DNA from: Chloroflexota bacterium | GTDB taxonomy: Bacteria > Chloroflexota > Dehalococcoidia > UBA2979 | DNA: 36,331 nucleotides | NCBI GenBank assembly: GCA_016875635.1 | Contig: VGPD01000022.1 | Span: forward strand, 1 to 36,331 | Direction: 5' to 3' | Shown: piece after piece, positions 1-7,934 of the stretch | Position numbering within the stretch: the stretch's first letter is position 1 | Layout: each line of letters opens with the position of its first letter | Translations under genes and position numbers: made by a program | The notes under the pieces: model-generated | What the model saw: the letters and a program-made list of their open reading frames with translations, nothing else | What the model was told of the DNA's origin: nothing | Database searches by the model: none

Positions 1-195
1 CTGCGACGGGTCGTTCACCACGACGTCGATGCGGCGGCGTGCGCCCCAGATCCGGCGGCCGACGTAGACCTCGGTCTCCACCTGCAGGCCGAGGTCGCGC
101 GCGACGTCCGCGCACGCGGCGGCGAGGCCCTGCCAGGTCGCGGGGGCGAACATCCGGCTCTGCTCGCCGTCGCCGGGCTTCGCGCGCGGGGGCAT
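1..195 (-). CDS. PD-(D/E)XK nuclease-like protein, N-terminal part (cut by window edge)
   Basis: An ATG at 195 opens a reading frame that runs off the left edge; 65 residues are visible and contain no stop. The visible part ends in a basic stretch followed by RRIDVVVND. Together with ETEVYVGRRIWG upstream, this resembles the acidic-strand/core-strand layout of PD-(D/E)XK nuclease-like domains, in which a hydrophobic strand with an Asp lies before the ExK motif. The E-x-K half is outside the window, so the family call is inference. The ATG shares one base with the TGA stop of the dehydrogenase upstream (TGATG), so translation is probably coupled and the gene belongs to the aldolase-dehydrogenase unit. 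The substrate cannot be told. Confidence 0.6.
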   Translation of the reverse strand, partial: MPPRAKPGDGEQSRMFAPATWQGLAAACADVARDLGLQVETEVYVGRRIWGARRRIDVVVNDPSQ

Positions 196-1271
196 CAGGA
201 CGCCGGCAGTTCGGGCGCGGCTACGCCGAGGGCGGCCCCGGCCTCGACCGTCTGCTTCCACGTCTCGTCGTCGAGCGGGAGGCCCTCGCGCAGCCGTTGC
301 ACCATCGTGCGCCGCTCCGGCTCGCCGGGCAGCAGCACCTCGGTCACGCCGGGCTGGTAGGGCGGTTCCTTCACATGCGCGCCGAGGCCAGCCATCAGGC
401 CGGTGAAGGCGGCGAGCGGCGTGAAGCGCGCAACGTCGATCGCCATGATGAAGACGCCGTTGGTGCCGCGCGGGCCCTCGACGGCGGTCCCGGCGCCCGA
501 GAGCATCCCGCCCAGCGCCTCGACCGCGAGGTTGAGGCCGAAGCCCTTGTAGCCGCTGTACGGGCCGCCGACGGGGAGCAGCGTGCCGGGTTGGGCGTTC
601 GACCCGCTGCCGTAGAAGTCGCGCGGGTCGGTCGAGGGCTTCCCGTCGCCATCGAGGATCCACGCCTCGGGCACCGAAGCGCCCTTGTTCACGGCGACCT
701 TCAGTTTGCCCTCGGCGACGACCGAGGTCGCCATGTCGAGGACGAACGGCGTCTCCGGCGTGTCGCCGGGGAAGGCGAACATGAGCGGGTTGGTGCCGGT
801 ACGCCGGTGCCCGCCGCCGAAGGCCGCGACGAGCCGCGCCCCCGGCGTGTTCACCCCGCCGATCGCCGCCATCCCGGCGCGCACGATCTGCTCGCCATAC
901 GCGCCGACGCGCCCCGCGTGCATCGTGTTGTGACAGACGACGAGCGCCATGCCCGTCGCGCGTGCCTTCTCGATGGCGATCTCGGTCGCCCGCGTCGCTA
1001 CGACCGGGCCGAGGTTCCACCCGCCCTCGACGACGGCCATCGACGGCGCGGCCTCGACGACACGGGTGGGGGCACCGGGCTTCGTCACGCCGTTGCGGAT
1101 CTGCGTCAAATAGCCGGTGGTGCGGATCACCCCGTGCGAGTCGTGGCCCTTGAGGTTAGCCTCGACGAGGTGCTCCGCGACGATGCGCGCCTCGTCCTCC
1201 GGACAGCCGGCCGCGCGGTAGACGCGGACGAGGTAGTCCGTGAGCAGCGGCGCGGGGAGCGTGATCGTCAT
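195..1271 (-). CDS. Malate/L-lactate/ureidoglycolate dehydrogenase family oxidoreductase (Ldh2 type)
   Basis: The product is 358 aa, the usual size of the NAD(P)H-dependent type-2 malate/L-lactate dehydrogenase family. These cytoplasmic enzymes interconvert 2-hydroxy and 2-oxo acids. The sequence shows the family's DSHG segment (about residues 59-62), the GTNPLMFAFP segment and a glycine-rich GGPYSGYKGFGL stretch near the C-terminal third. I chose the ATG at 1271 because MTITLPAPLL is where family homology starts; the open frame continues upstream into low-complexity Arg-rich sequence. The gene lies 14 bases behind the HpcH/HpaI aldolase and overlaps the next gene by one base, so the three look like one transcript. 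The pairing suggests use of a 2-oxo or hydroxy acid released by the aldolase, but the exact substrate is not readable from sequence. Confidence 0.88.
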   Translation of the reverse strand: MTITLPAPLLTDYLVRVYRAAGCPEDEARIVAEHLVEANLKGHDSHGVIRTTGYLTQIRNGVTKPGAPTRVVEAAPSMAVVEGGWNLGPVVATRATEIAIEKARATGMALVVCHNTMHAGRVGAYGEQIVRAGMAAIGGVNTPGARLVAAFGGGHRRTGTNPLMFAFPGDTPETPFVLDMATSVVAEGKLKVAVNKGASVPEAWILDGDGKPSTDPRDFYGSGSNAQPGTLLPVGGPYSGYKGFGLNLAVEALGGMLSGAGTAVEGPRGTNGVFIMAIDVARFTPLAAFTGLMAGLGAHVKEPPYQPGVTEVLLPGEPERRTMVQRLREGLPLDDETWKQTVEAGAALGVAAPELPAS

Positions 1272-1285
1272 CGCCGGTCTCGCGC

Positions 1286-2077
1286 CTATGCCTCGGGCAA
1301 CGTGGTCGGGGTGCCGGTCTCGCCGCGGGCGGCGGCGAGGTCGGCGCCGGCCTTCGCGCGCATGAAGCCGGCGTCCGAGCCGAGCGTCACCATCTGGAAG
1401 CCCGCCTTCAGCCATTTGTTGGTGAACTCCAGCGAGCTGGTGTGCATCCCCGGGGCGACGCCGTGCCGCTTGCACGCCTCCATGATCTCCATGCACACGC
1501 GCTGGTGGCCCTCGTCCCGGTTGTCGCCCGTCGGCTTCAGGCCGAGCGCGTAGGCGAGGTCGGACGGGCCGACGTAGGCGCAGTCGACGCCGGGCACCGA
1601 AAGGATTTCATCGAGATTGTCGATGCCCTCCTTCGTCTCGATCATCACGATCAGCGCGGTCTCGTCGTTGGCGTGGTCCTGGTAGTCGGCGCCGGCGTAG
1701 AGCGTGGCGCGTGCGGGGCCGGAGGACCGCCCGCCCGCCGGCGGGTACTTGGCGGCCCAGACGGCGCGCTCCGCCTCGGCCCGGTTGTTGATCAGCGGGA
1801 CGACGACGCCGTACGCGCCGGCGTCGAGCACCTTGCCGATGATCGAGGGGTCGTTCCACGGGACGCGGACGAACGGGATCGTGTCCGTCGTGGAGATCGC
1901 GCGCATCATGTCGACGGCGTCCGCATAGTCGATGATGCCGTGCTGCATGTCCACGCACAGCCAGTCGAACCCCGCGTGTGCCATCGACTCCGTAGCGTGC
2001 GCGGAGGGGATCGAGAGCCACGCGCCGATCGTGGACTCCCCGGCGCGCCAGGCTCGAAGGGTGGTGTTGGGTCGCAT
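1286..2077 (-). CDS. HpcH/HpaI-family aldolase
   Basis: The product is 263 aa and belongs to the metal-dependent class II aldolase family typified by 4-hydroxy-2-oxoheptanedioate aldolase (HpaI). The family cleaves hydroxy-oxo acids to pyruvate plus an aldehyde. Visible signatures are DMQHG (catalytic-type His about residue 46), RVPWND (Arg 71), MIETKEG (metal-ligand Glu) and YVGPSDLAYALG (metal-ligand Asp). The ATG at 2077 is preferred over in-frame extensions because it gives the normal family length, and a purine-rich GAAAGG lies in front of it. It is the first gene of the unit with the dehydrogenase 14 bases downstream. The family is well supported; whether it degrades aromatics or acts on sugar-derived acids is unknown. 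Confidence 0.88.
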   Translation of the reverse strand: MRPNTTLRAWRAGESTIGAWLSIPSAHATESMAHAGFDWLCVDMQHGIIDYADAVDMMRAISTTDTIPFVRVPWNDPSIIGKVLDAGAYGVVVPLINNRAEAERAVWAAKYPPAGGRSSGPARATLYAGADYQDHANDETALIVMIETKEGIDNLDEILSVPGVDCAYVGPSDLAYALGLKPTGDNRDEGHQRVCMEIMEACKRHGVAPGMHTSSLEFTNKWLKAGFQMVTLGSDAGFMRAKAGADLAAARGETGTPTTLPEA

Positions 2078-2246
2078 GCGGCGGCCTTTCGCGCGGTCGG
2101 ACCGGGTCCGGATTCCGAGTTGGCGTGGGTCGGCGGGAGTATAGCCCGCCGGCTCCGGCGGGCCTCGTCGCTGTGCCGGAGGACGGGGGATCGCAGGGGG
2201 CGGGCGGTGTAGGATCGACGCACGACATCGCGATGAGGAGACCCCC

Positions 2247-2447
2247 GTAAACGACACACTGCACGCCCGGCTGACGGAACACCTGGACCCGGACCACGAG
2301 TGCTCGCCGTACAACGGCGGCTGCGACATGCCGCACTACCGTCTCAACTACACCCTCCCGCGCTACCTCGCGCAGTGGCCCGAAGCCTCCGACGCGCTGA
2401 CGCAGCTCGACGAGTTGCGGGAATTGCGCGACATCGAGGATGAGTAG
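2247..2447 (+). CDS. Short conserved-looking ORF with no standard start codon
   Basis: An open frame encodes about 66 residues, with composition typical of a real soluble protein: acidic, with Cys-rich [16 protein letters not shown] and ending [10 protein letters not shown]. Its stop (2445-2447) overlaps by 8 bases the ATG of ogt at 2440, the kind of overlap expected of co-translated genes. There is no ATG, GTG or TTG at the expected position. A GAGGAG at 2235-2240 is followed six bases later by GTA (2247-2249), where GTG would be expected. Alternatively, ATG at 2233 would come into frame if the C-run at 2242-2246 had six rather than five bases. I do not recognise the family. The start shown is the GTA and is uncertain. 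Confidence 0.5.
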   Translation, partial: VNDTLHARLTEHLDPDHECSPYNGGCDMPHYRLNYTLPRYLAQWPEASDALTQLDELRELRDIEDE

Positions 2448-2991
2448 CCCGGCGGCGTCTCCCGCGGCGGCATACGCCTGGTACGAGTTGCTGGACTCGC
2501 CGGTGGGGATGCTGTTCGTCGGCGGCTCGTCCGCCGTGGTCCATCGCGTCGAATTCATGAATGACCCGCGGGACGAAGAGCGGTTCGCCGTGCGGCTGTC
2601 CGTGGACGCGGGCCTGCCCGCGCGCCGGGACGCCGAGGCCGCCTCGACCGCCCTCGGCCAGTTGCGCGAGTACTTCGCCGGGGCGCGGACGCAGTTCGAC
2701 CTGCCGCTCGCACCGCGCGGCACCGCGTTCCAGCGCCAGGTGTGGGAGGCGCTCCGCCCCATCCCGCACGGCGCCACGACCTCCTACGGCGCGATCGCGG
2801 CCTCGATCGGCCGGCCGACGGCGTCGAGGGCGGTCGGCGCCGCCAACGGCCAGAACCCGATCGCCATCGTCGTGCCGTGCCACCGCGTCGTCGGCTCCAC
2901 CGGCGCGCTGACGGGCTACGGCGGCGGGATGGACCGCAAACGCTGGCTGCTCGACCACGAGACGGCCCTGCGGCAGTCGCGCGTCGCGTAG
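2440..2991 (+). CDS. ogt: Methylated-DNA--[protein]-cysteine S-methyltransferase
   Basis: The 183-aa protein repairs O6-alkylguanine by moving the alkyl group to its own cysteine; it is used once and works in the cytoplasm on DNA. The active-site motif PCHRVV (acceptor Cys at residue 147) is intact. It is preceded by the winged-helix DNA-binding segment [18 protein letters not shown], with its Tyr in TTSYG and the Arg finger in the [10 protein letters not shown] stretch. The N-terminal 85 residues form the shorter ribonuclease-like domain found in Ogt and the Ada C-terminal half. The ATG at 2440 lies inside the last codons of the short upstream ORF. It could equally be called an MGMT/AdaB homologue; function is clear. 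Confidence 0.93.
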   Translation: MSSPAASPAAAYAWYELLDSPVGMLFVGGSSAVVHRVEFMNDPRDEERFAVRLSVDAGLPARRDAEAASTALGQLREYFAGARTQFDLPLAPRGTAFQRQVWEALRPIPHGATTSYGAIAASIGRPTASRAVGAANGQNPIAIVVPCHRVVGSTGALTGYGGGMDRKRWLLDHETALRQSRVA

Positions 2992-3035
2992 CGCGACATC
3001 GACACGAATACCTCGACCACAGGCAGGGCCAAGCC

Positions 3036-3437
3036 ATGAACGAACGGGCGCTGTTCACCGCGGACCGCTGGTTCCGCATCCTGGGCGCGGGCACGGTGAT
3101 GGCGCTGATCTCGACGGGGATCCTGCTGTTCGCCGAGGGCAACGCCTGGCGCGTGATGTTCGTCATCACGCACCTGGCCGCACTGCTGGCGCTGCTCCCG
3201 CTCGGAGTGGTGCTCGTCCTGCGCGCCTACCGTCACGACGGCGGCCTCGTGGCGATGACGGCACGCCACCCGCTGGTCGGGGCGCTGCTCGCCTGCCTTG
3301 CGGTGACGGTCACGATGTCGCTGCTGAACTTCCAGGGCGACCGCGAGATACGACGGATCGCCAACCTCACGACTGTCGCGATCGTCCTCGCACTGGTGGT
3401 GCGCTACCTGATGTGGTCGAAGGAAGCGCGCACGTAG
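3036..3437 (+). CDS. Small four-helix membrane protein of unknown function
   Basis: The product is 133 aa with four predicted transmembrane helices, at about residues 14-32, 39-60, 75-95 and 105-125. The two central loops carry Arg and His (RAYRHDG, GDREIRR). The start at 3036 is an ATG with AGGCAGGG about ten bases upstream. The gene follows ogt by 44 bases on the same strand and may be co-transcribed. Its end faces the convergent FMN glutamate-synthase gene with only 7 bases between the stops. The helix pattern is faintly like heme-carrying b-type cytochrome or DUF-type four-helix proteins, but I see no paired His motif sufficient to claim heme binding. Confidence 0.75.
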   Translation: MNERALFTADRWFRILGAGTVMALISTGILLFAEGNAWRVMFVITHLAALLALLPLGVVLVLRAYRHDGGLVAMTARHPLVGALLACLAVTVTMSLLNFQGDREIRRIANLTTVAIVLALVVRYLMWSKEART

Positions 3438-3444
3438 CGCCCTG

Positions 3445-4941
3445 CTAGGAGGCCCACTGGAGGAACGCCTCGGTGTCGGTCTCTTCCAGCGCGCGGAGCG
3501 CCAGCGGCGGGTACGGGTAGAGCTCGCTCCCCTTCATCCGGTGACCGACCTCGACGACAACCTCGAAGTGTTCGCGACGCAGTTCGCCCGGCGAGCGGAG
3601 GCCGAGGGCGCGCGTGACGACCATCAGATACTCCTGCACGGCACGGGCGTAGTTCGCGACCCGCGGGGCCTTCTGCTCGGGGACCAGCTCGCGCTGCCGC
3701 CACCTGCTCTGCGTGGCCACACCGCTGGGGCAGGTGTTCTCGTGGCAGCGCAGCGCCTGGATGCAGCCGAGGGCTAAGAGGAACCCGCGTGCGACGTTCA
3801 CGAGGTCCGCGCCGAGCGCGAGCGACTGCGCGGCGTCCGCGCCGGTGATCGTGCGACCGGCGGCGATGACCACGATCCGGTCTCGCACGCCGTGGCGGCG
3901 GTACGCGTCGTCCACCTCGACGATGGCATCGTGCAGCGGCAGCGCCATGTGGTCGGAGAGCGAGAGCGGCGCGGCGCCGGTGCCACCCTCCGCGCCGTCC
4001 ACTGAGATGTAGTCCGGTCCTCGCCCTGTCCGCGCGCGTTCGGCGGCGAGCTCGTCGATAAACCCCGTCTCACCCAGCGCCACCTTCACGCCGACGGGGA
4101 CGGGGACGAGCGCCTTCACCCGCTCGACGAAGTCGACCAGGCCGCGCACGTCGGAGAACTCCGTGAACCGGTTCGGCGAATGCGATGCCTGTCCGGCCGG
4201 GATCCCCCGGATCGCAGCGATCTCCGGCGTCACCTTCGCGGCAGGGAGGATGCCACCATTGCCCGGCTTGGCGCCCTGGCTCAATTTCACCTCGAAGGCA
4301 CGTACCTGCGGGTGCCGTCCCCATTCCTCCACGCGCGCCCAGTCAAGGTCGCCCTCGGGCGTGCGTACACCGTACTTCGCGGGACCGATCTGGAACACGA
4401 CGGCGCCGCCACCGGAGAGGTGGTACGGCGACAGGCCGCCTTCACCGGTGTTGATGTAGACGCCAGCTTCCGCGGCACCCTCAGCCAGCGCGCTGACTGC
4501 CGCGGCGGAGAGCGCCCCGAACGACATCGGGGCGATGTTCACGCGGGAGCGCACGCCGAACGGTCTCGGACGGTCGGGGCCGATGATCACCGGTTGCGGG
4601 TCCGCAGGCGACTCCTCGGTGAGGGTGGGGAAGGGCGAGGGGAGGAAATGGAAGCTGCCCGGCGCGGACGGGTCGCGCTGCGTGCCGAAGCCGACCGCGG
4701 CGTCGACGCCCTTCGCTTTCTGGTACACCCAGGAGCGCTGCGCCCGGTTGAACGGCCGCTCTTCGAGGTCGCTCGTGACGATGTACTGACGCAGTTCAGG
4801 CCCGACGCGCTCAACCAGGTAACGCAGACGTCCGACCAACGGGTAGACACGCCGGACAGCTTGACGCGGCTGCAGGACGTCCTGCAACGCCAGCAGGCCG
4901 AGCAATCCCACGACGAGAAGTACAACCGCCCAGACTGGCAT
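3445..4941 (-). CDS. FMN-binding glutamate synthase family protein (GltB central domain, membrane-anchored)
   Basis: The 498-aa protein matches the FMN and Fe-S domain of glutamate synthase without the N-terminal glutaminase and C-terminal beta-helix domains of full GltB. A hydrophobic anchor (about residues 3-20) begins the protein. Substrate and FMN-site segments include NIAPMSFGALS, INTGEGGLSPYH, KLSQGAKPGNGG and SVDGAEGGTGAAP. Cysteines at 393, 399 and 404 (CIQALRC then ENTCPSG) give the spacing of the [3Fe-4S] site. Because the glutaminase is missing, it would need ammonia from elsewhere or do a different 2-oxoacid/FMN reaction. A GltD-like partner candidate is encoded 26 kb away at 31080-32540. 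The gene stands alone, convergent with the membrane protein upstream. Confidence 0.9.
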   Translation of the reverse strand: MPVWAVVLLVVGLLGLLALQDVLQPRQAVRRVYPLVGRLRYLVERVGPELRQYIVTSDLEERPFNRAQRSWVYQKAKGVDAAVGFGTQRDPSAPGSFHFLPSPFPTLTEESPADPQPVIIGPDRPRPFGVRSRVNIAPMSFGALSAAAVSALAEGAAEAGVYINTGEGGLSPYHLSGGGAVVFQIGPAKYGVRTPEGDLDWARVEEWGRHPQVRAFEVKLSQGAKPGNGGILPAAKVTPEIAAIRGIPAGQASHSPNRFTEFSDVRGLVDFVERVKALVPVPVGVKVALGETGFIDELAAERARTGRGPDYISVDGAEGGTGAAPLSLSDHMALPLHDAIVEVDDAYRRHGVRDRIVVIAAGRTITGADAAQSLALGADLVNVARGFLLALGCIQALRCHENTCPSGVATQSRWRQRELVPEQKAPRVANYARAVQEYLMVVTRALGLRSPGELRREHFEVVVEVGHRMKGSELYPYPPLALRALEETDTEAFLQWAS

Positions 4942-5059
4942 GGCCCGCCCCTACCGCGACCCCGAGCCAACGGGGACCCGCTGTCCGGAAGTATCGGAGT
5001 GCCGGCATGGGCCAAGAGCGGGAAACCCCTACGTATCGACGTCAGAGGGAGTTCGGACG

Positions 5060-5785
5060 CTACCGCCAGCCGTCGATGATCGGAAGGAGGTCCGCCAGCG
5101 TCTCGATGGTTGCATCGGGCGTCACGCCCTCGTGCGAGGGGACGCCAGGATTCGGGCGGTGGACGGCACGCATCCCCACCAGCTGCGCCCCCAGGACATC
5201 GTCGAACAGCCGGTCGCCCACGTAGACCGCCGCGGCGGCCTCCACACCCAGCGTCTCGAGGGCGTGCCGGAACGCCTCCGGATGCGGCTTCATACGCGTC
5301 ATTTCGCTGGTGTAGCAGCGCGTGTCGATGTACGGCGCAAGCCCGTCCCGTTCGAGGAAGTGCTCGTGGTAGGCCTTTGGCCAGTGCGTGTTCGACAGCA
5401 TGCCGATGCGCAGCCCGCGCTCCTTGAGCGCGGCCAGGGTCGGGCGCGCGTCGTCAAAATGACGGATGTGGGGCGTCCACGAGTCGAGGTAGTGCGTGCC
5501 CGCCTCTTCGATGATCACCTCGGTGAGGTCGATGCCCAGTTCCCGCGTCGCCTCACGCAGGATGTCGGGCAACGCGTACGCCCGCGCGTCAGCCGCTGTG
5601 CGTTCCCACAGCCTCAGGTCGACCTCGACCAGCCGTTCGAGGACGGTGTCAGAATCGCGCGCGCTGTGTTCCGCGATGCGGCCAGCGGCGAGCCGCCACA
5701 TGTCGAGCAATTCGATGTTGGCGTAGTGGGAAAGCGTCCCACCCCAGTCGAAGATGACGCCCTGCACAGTGGGCCGTGACGTCAC
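5060..5785 (-). CDS. HAD-superfamily hydrolase
   Basis: The 241-aa protein has the haloacid dehalogenase fold: motif I FDWGGTL (nucleophile Asp 13), motif II in SNTHWP, the Lys of motif III in KPHPEAFRHA and motif IV VGDRLFDDVLGA. The cap between motifs I and II is alpha-helical and includes a Trp-rich SWTPHIRHFDDARP segment, as in C1-cap phosphatases of the phosphoglycolate-phosphatase/epoxide-hydrolase-like group. The start is a GTG at 5785 overlapping the stop of the upstream CBS-domain gene by four bases (GTGA), so translation is coupled. The second acidic residue of DxD is replaced by Gly (DWGG), a change common in HAD enzymes of this subgroup that may alter leaving-group protonation. 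Substrate unknown. Confidence 0.87.
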   Translation of the reverse strand: MTSRPTVQGVIFDWGGTLSHYANIELLDMWRLAAGRIAEHSARDSDTVLERLVEVDLRLWERTAADARAYALPDILREATRELGIDLTEVIIEEAGTHYLDSWTPHIRHFDDARPTLAALKERGLRIGMLSNTHWPKAYHEHFLERDGLAPYIDTRCYTSEMTRMKPHPEAFRHALETLGVEAAAAVYVGDRLFDDVLGAQLVGMRAVHRPNPGVPSHEGVTPDATIETLADLLPIIDGWR

Positions 5786-7041
5786 GCGCCGGCCTCGGCG
5801 GGGACGCGGTCGATCGCGACCTCCGTGATACGCCGCTCGTCCGCAGCCACGACCGTGAACCGATACCCGTCGTAGTCCGCGAATTCGCCGACCGCCGGGA
5901 ACCGCCGAAGGAGCGCGAGGACCAGCCCGGCGACCGTGTTCGCCTCGATCTCCTCGAATTCGAGGTCGAGGTCGCTTTCGAGGTCGGCGAGGAGCATGGC
6001 GCCGTCGACCACGTTGTGCCCCTCCGCAGTGACAGGGGTCTCTTCCGCCTCGAAGCCGGACTCGGAACGGAGTTCGCCGAGCACCTCTTCCATGATGTCC
6101 TCGATCGTGACGAGTCCGGAGGTCGCACCAAACTCGTCGACGAGCATCACCATGTACGAGGCGCTCGCCTGCATCACGTCCAGCACCCGGGCGATCGAGG
6201 CGTGCTCGGACTCAAACGGGACCGTGCGCATCAGGTCGCGGGCGCGGCGTCCGGGGAGCCCCCGCACCAGCGCGGCATTCAGGTCGGAGAGGTGCAGGTA
6301 GCCGACAATGCGGTCAGGCGTGCCGTCGTAGACGGGGACGCGGAGGAAGCCCGCCTCGGCCAGCGTCCGCGCAGCTTCATCGGTCGGAGCGTCGGCTTCG
6401 ACGGCGACCATGTCCACGCGCGGGACCATGATCTCCTGCACCTGGCGGTGCTGCAGCGTGAGCGCGCCCAGCAGGTGCTCGGACGCCTCCTCCTCCAGCG
6501 CGCCCGATTCCGCCCCCAGCCGGATCGCCGTCCGCAGCTCCGCCGCGGTCAGCGCCGCATCCGCCTCGTCCATCCCGCCCCCAAACAGGCGCAGTGCCCC
6601 GCGGGCGATGAGGTCAAGCAGCCACGAAGCGGGGCGGGTGACGATGACCCAGACGGTCATCGGCCAGACGAATACCCGGCTGATCGTGAAGGCATGCGAG
6701 AGCGCCAGCGTCTTCGGACCCGCCTCGCCGAAGACGACGAGGGCGAGGGCGACCACGAGCGTGGCGACGAGGATCGCCCGCCCGTCGTCCGTGATCAGCT
6801 GCGTCATGAACGCCGTGCCCACGGATGCGGTGGCCGTGTTCGTGATGTTCTGGCCGAGCAGGATCGCAGAGAGCAGACGCCGCGGGCGCTCGACCAGGGC
6901 CTGTACCCGCGCGGCCCCGGGGACGCGCTCCGCCACCATGTGGGCCAAGCGCATCCGTTGAAGGGAGAGGAACGCGGTCTCGGCGGAGGCGAAGAACGCG
7001 GAGAGCGCGATCAGCACGACCAGCAGGATGACGTAGGTCAC
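5782..7041 (-). CDS. CNNM/CorC-type membrane protein with DUF21, CBS pair and CorC_HlyC domain
   Basis: The 419-aa protein has the standard order of the hemolysin-C/CNNM family. A four-helix DUF21 membrane domain (about residues 1-190, including FFASAETAFLSLQR and GEAGPKTLALSHA) is followed by two CBS motifs (about 205-325, with MVPRVDMVAV and SGLVTIEDIMEEVLGE). A C-terminal FAD-like CorC_HlyC transporter-associated domain occupies about 335-415. Family members are linked to Mg2+/Co2+ export, not to haemolysis. I chose the GTG at 7041 because GGAG sits seven bases upstream and MTYVILLVVL starts directly in the first helix; a GTG at 7068 is the alternative and adds nine polar residues. The gene overlaps the HAD hydrolase downstream by four bases. 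Confidence 0.9.
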   Translation of the reverse strand: MTYVILLVVLIALSAFFASAETAFLSLQRMRLAHMVAERVPGAARVQALVERPRRLLSAILLGQNITNTATASVGTAFMTQLITDDGRAILVATLVVALALVVFGEAGPKTLALSHAFTISRVFVWPMTVWVIVTRPASWLLDLIARGALRLFGGGMDEADAALTAAELRTAIRLGAESGALEEEASEHLLGALTLQHRQVQEIMVPRVDMVAVEADAPTDEAARTLAEAGFLRVPVYDGTPDRIVGYLHLSDLNAALVRGLPGRRARDLMRTVPFESEHASIARVLDVMQASASYMVMLVDEFGATSGLVTIEDIMEEVLGELRSESGFEAEETPVTAEGHNVVDGAMLLADLESDLDLEFEEIEANTVAGLVLALLRRFPAVGEFADYDGYRFTVVAADERRITEVAIDRVPAEAGA

Positions 7042-7108
7042 TTCAGACTCCGGCTGTCGCGCGCACACCAGCGCGCCGTCCGTAGCGTATCAGAGGCCCT
7101 CCGTGACC

Positions 7109-7927
7109 TCAGGCGGGCTTCGAAGCACGCAGCGAATAGGTCAGCGGGACCAGTTCCGCGTGCTCGGGCAGGATCCAGGTCCGCGGCTCGTCGCCCGGTA
7201 CCATCCACGGCAATGCCTGCCACGGCACCTCGTGGTGTTCGTGGACGAAATCGACGTGCAGGCCAGCCTGCAGCAACGCGTCGATCGTCTCTCCGAGGCC
7301 GTGATTCCATTCATAGGAGACGGGCGACTCCGTCAGCAGGGGGCCGTCCGTGTACGTCTGCGCGTCCCCCGCGATGAAGCCTGGTTCGACGGTTTAGAAG
7401 TACGGGTACCTGAGGACGAATGAACCCTCCGGCTGTGTGTCGTCGAGCGACCACAGCACCGGGTGACACTCGAGGATGTAGAAGAACCCGCCCGGGGCGA
7501 CGCAGGCCGCGATCGTGCGCGCCCACGCCCTGATCCCGGTGTACACGATGTCGAAGGTCTCGCCAGCCAGCGCCTCCGGCGCGTCGTACACATTCGCCTC
7601 GACGAAGCGTGTGTCGGGGATCTCCGCGTACGTCGCGAGGCGACGGGCGGCCTCGATGGCTGCGGGAGAGAGGTCGAGCCCGGTCACGGTTGCGCCGAGA
7701 CGGGCCCAGCCCAGCGTGTCCATGCCGAAATGGCACTGCAGGTGGAGCAGGCGTTTCCCGCGGACGTCGCCCATCTCCTCGCGCTCGATGCGCGTGAGCG
7801 GCTTCTCGCCACGCAGGAACCCGGTCACGTCGTACGACCGCGAGGCGAGGTGGATCGGGACGCGCTCGTCCCAGTTCGCGCGGTTGCCCTCGAAGTAGCG
7901 ATCGTATTCCGGCCCGGGTCTTGTCAT
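7109..7927 (-). pseudogene. Class I SAM-dependent methyltransferase interrupted by an in-frame TAA
   Basis: From ATG 7927 the frame encodes 177 residues with a clear SAM-binding core (LLHLQCHFGMDTLGWARLGA then VTGLDLSPAA; later FDIVYTGI and CVAPGGFFYILECHP). It stops at TAA (7394-7396) directly after VLRYPYF. The same frame continues without another stop for 94 codons to TGA at 7109-7111. The continuation reads as the normal C-terminal part of this methyltransferase type (YEWNHGLGETIDALLQAGL, FVHEHHEVPWQ, PLTYSLRASKP). The intact protein would be 272 aa. A single substitution, for example GAA to TAA, explains the break; no frameshift is needed. Methyl acceptor unknown. It may be a recent pseudogene, a truncated active protein or a base-call error. 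Confidence 0.8.
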
Positions 7928-7934
7928 CCACGCA

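Noticed and set aside
39-1553. Long plus-strand frame over the dehydrogenase and aldolase (504 codons)
   Set aside because: Arg/Ala/Gly-rich shadow of minus-strand genes; no family signal.
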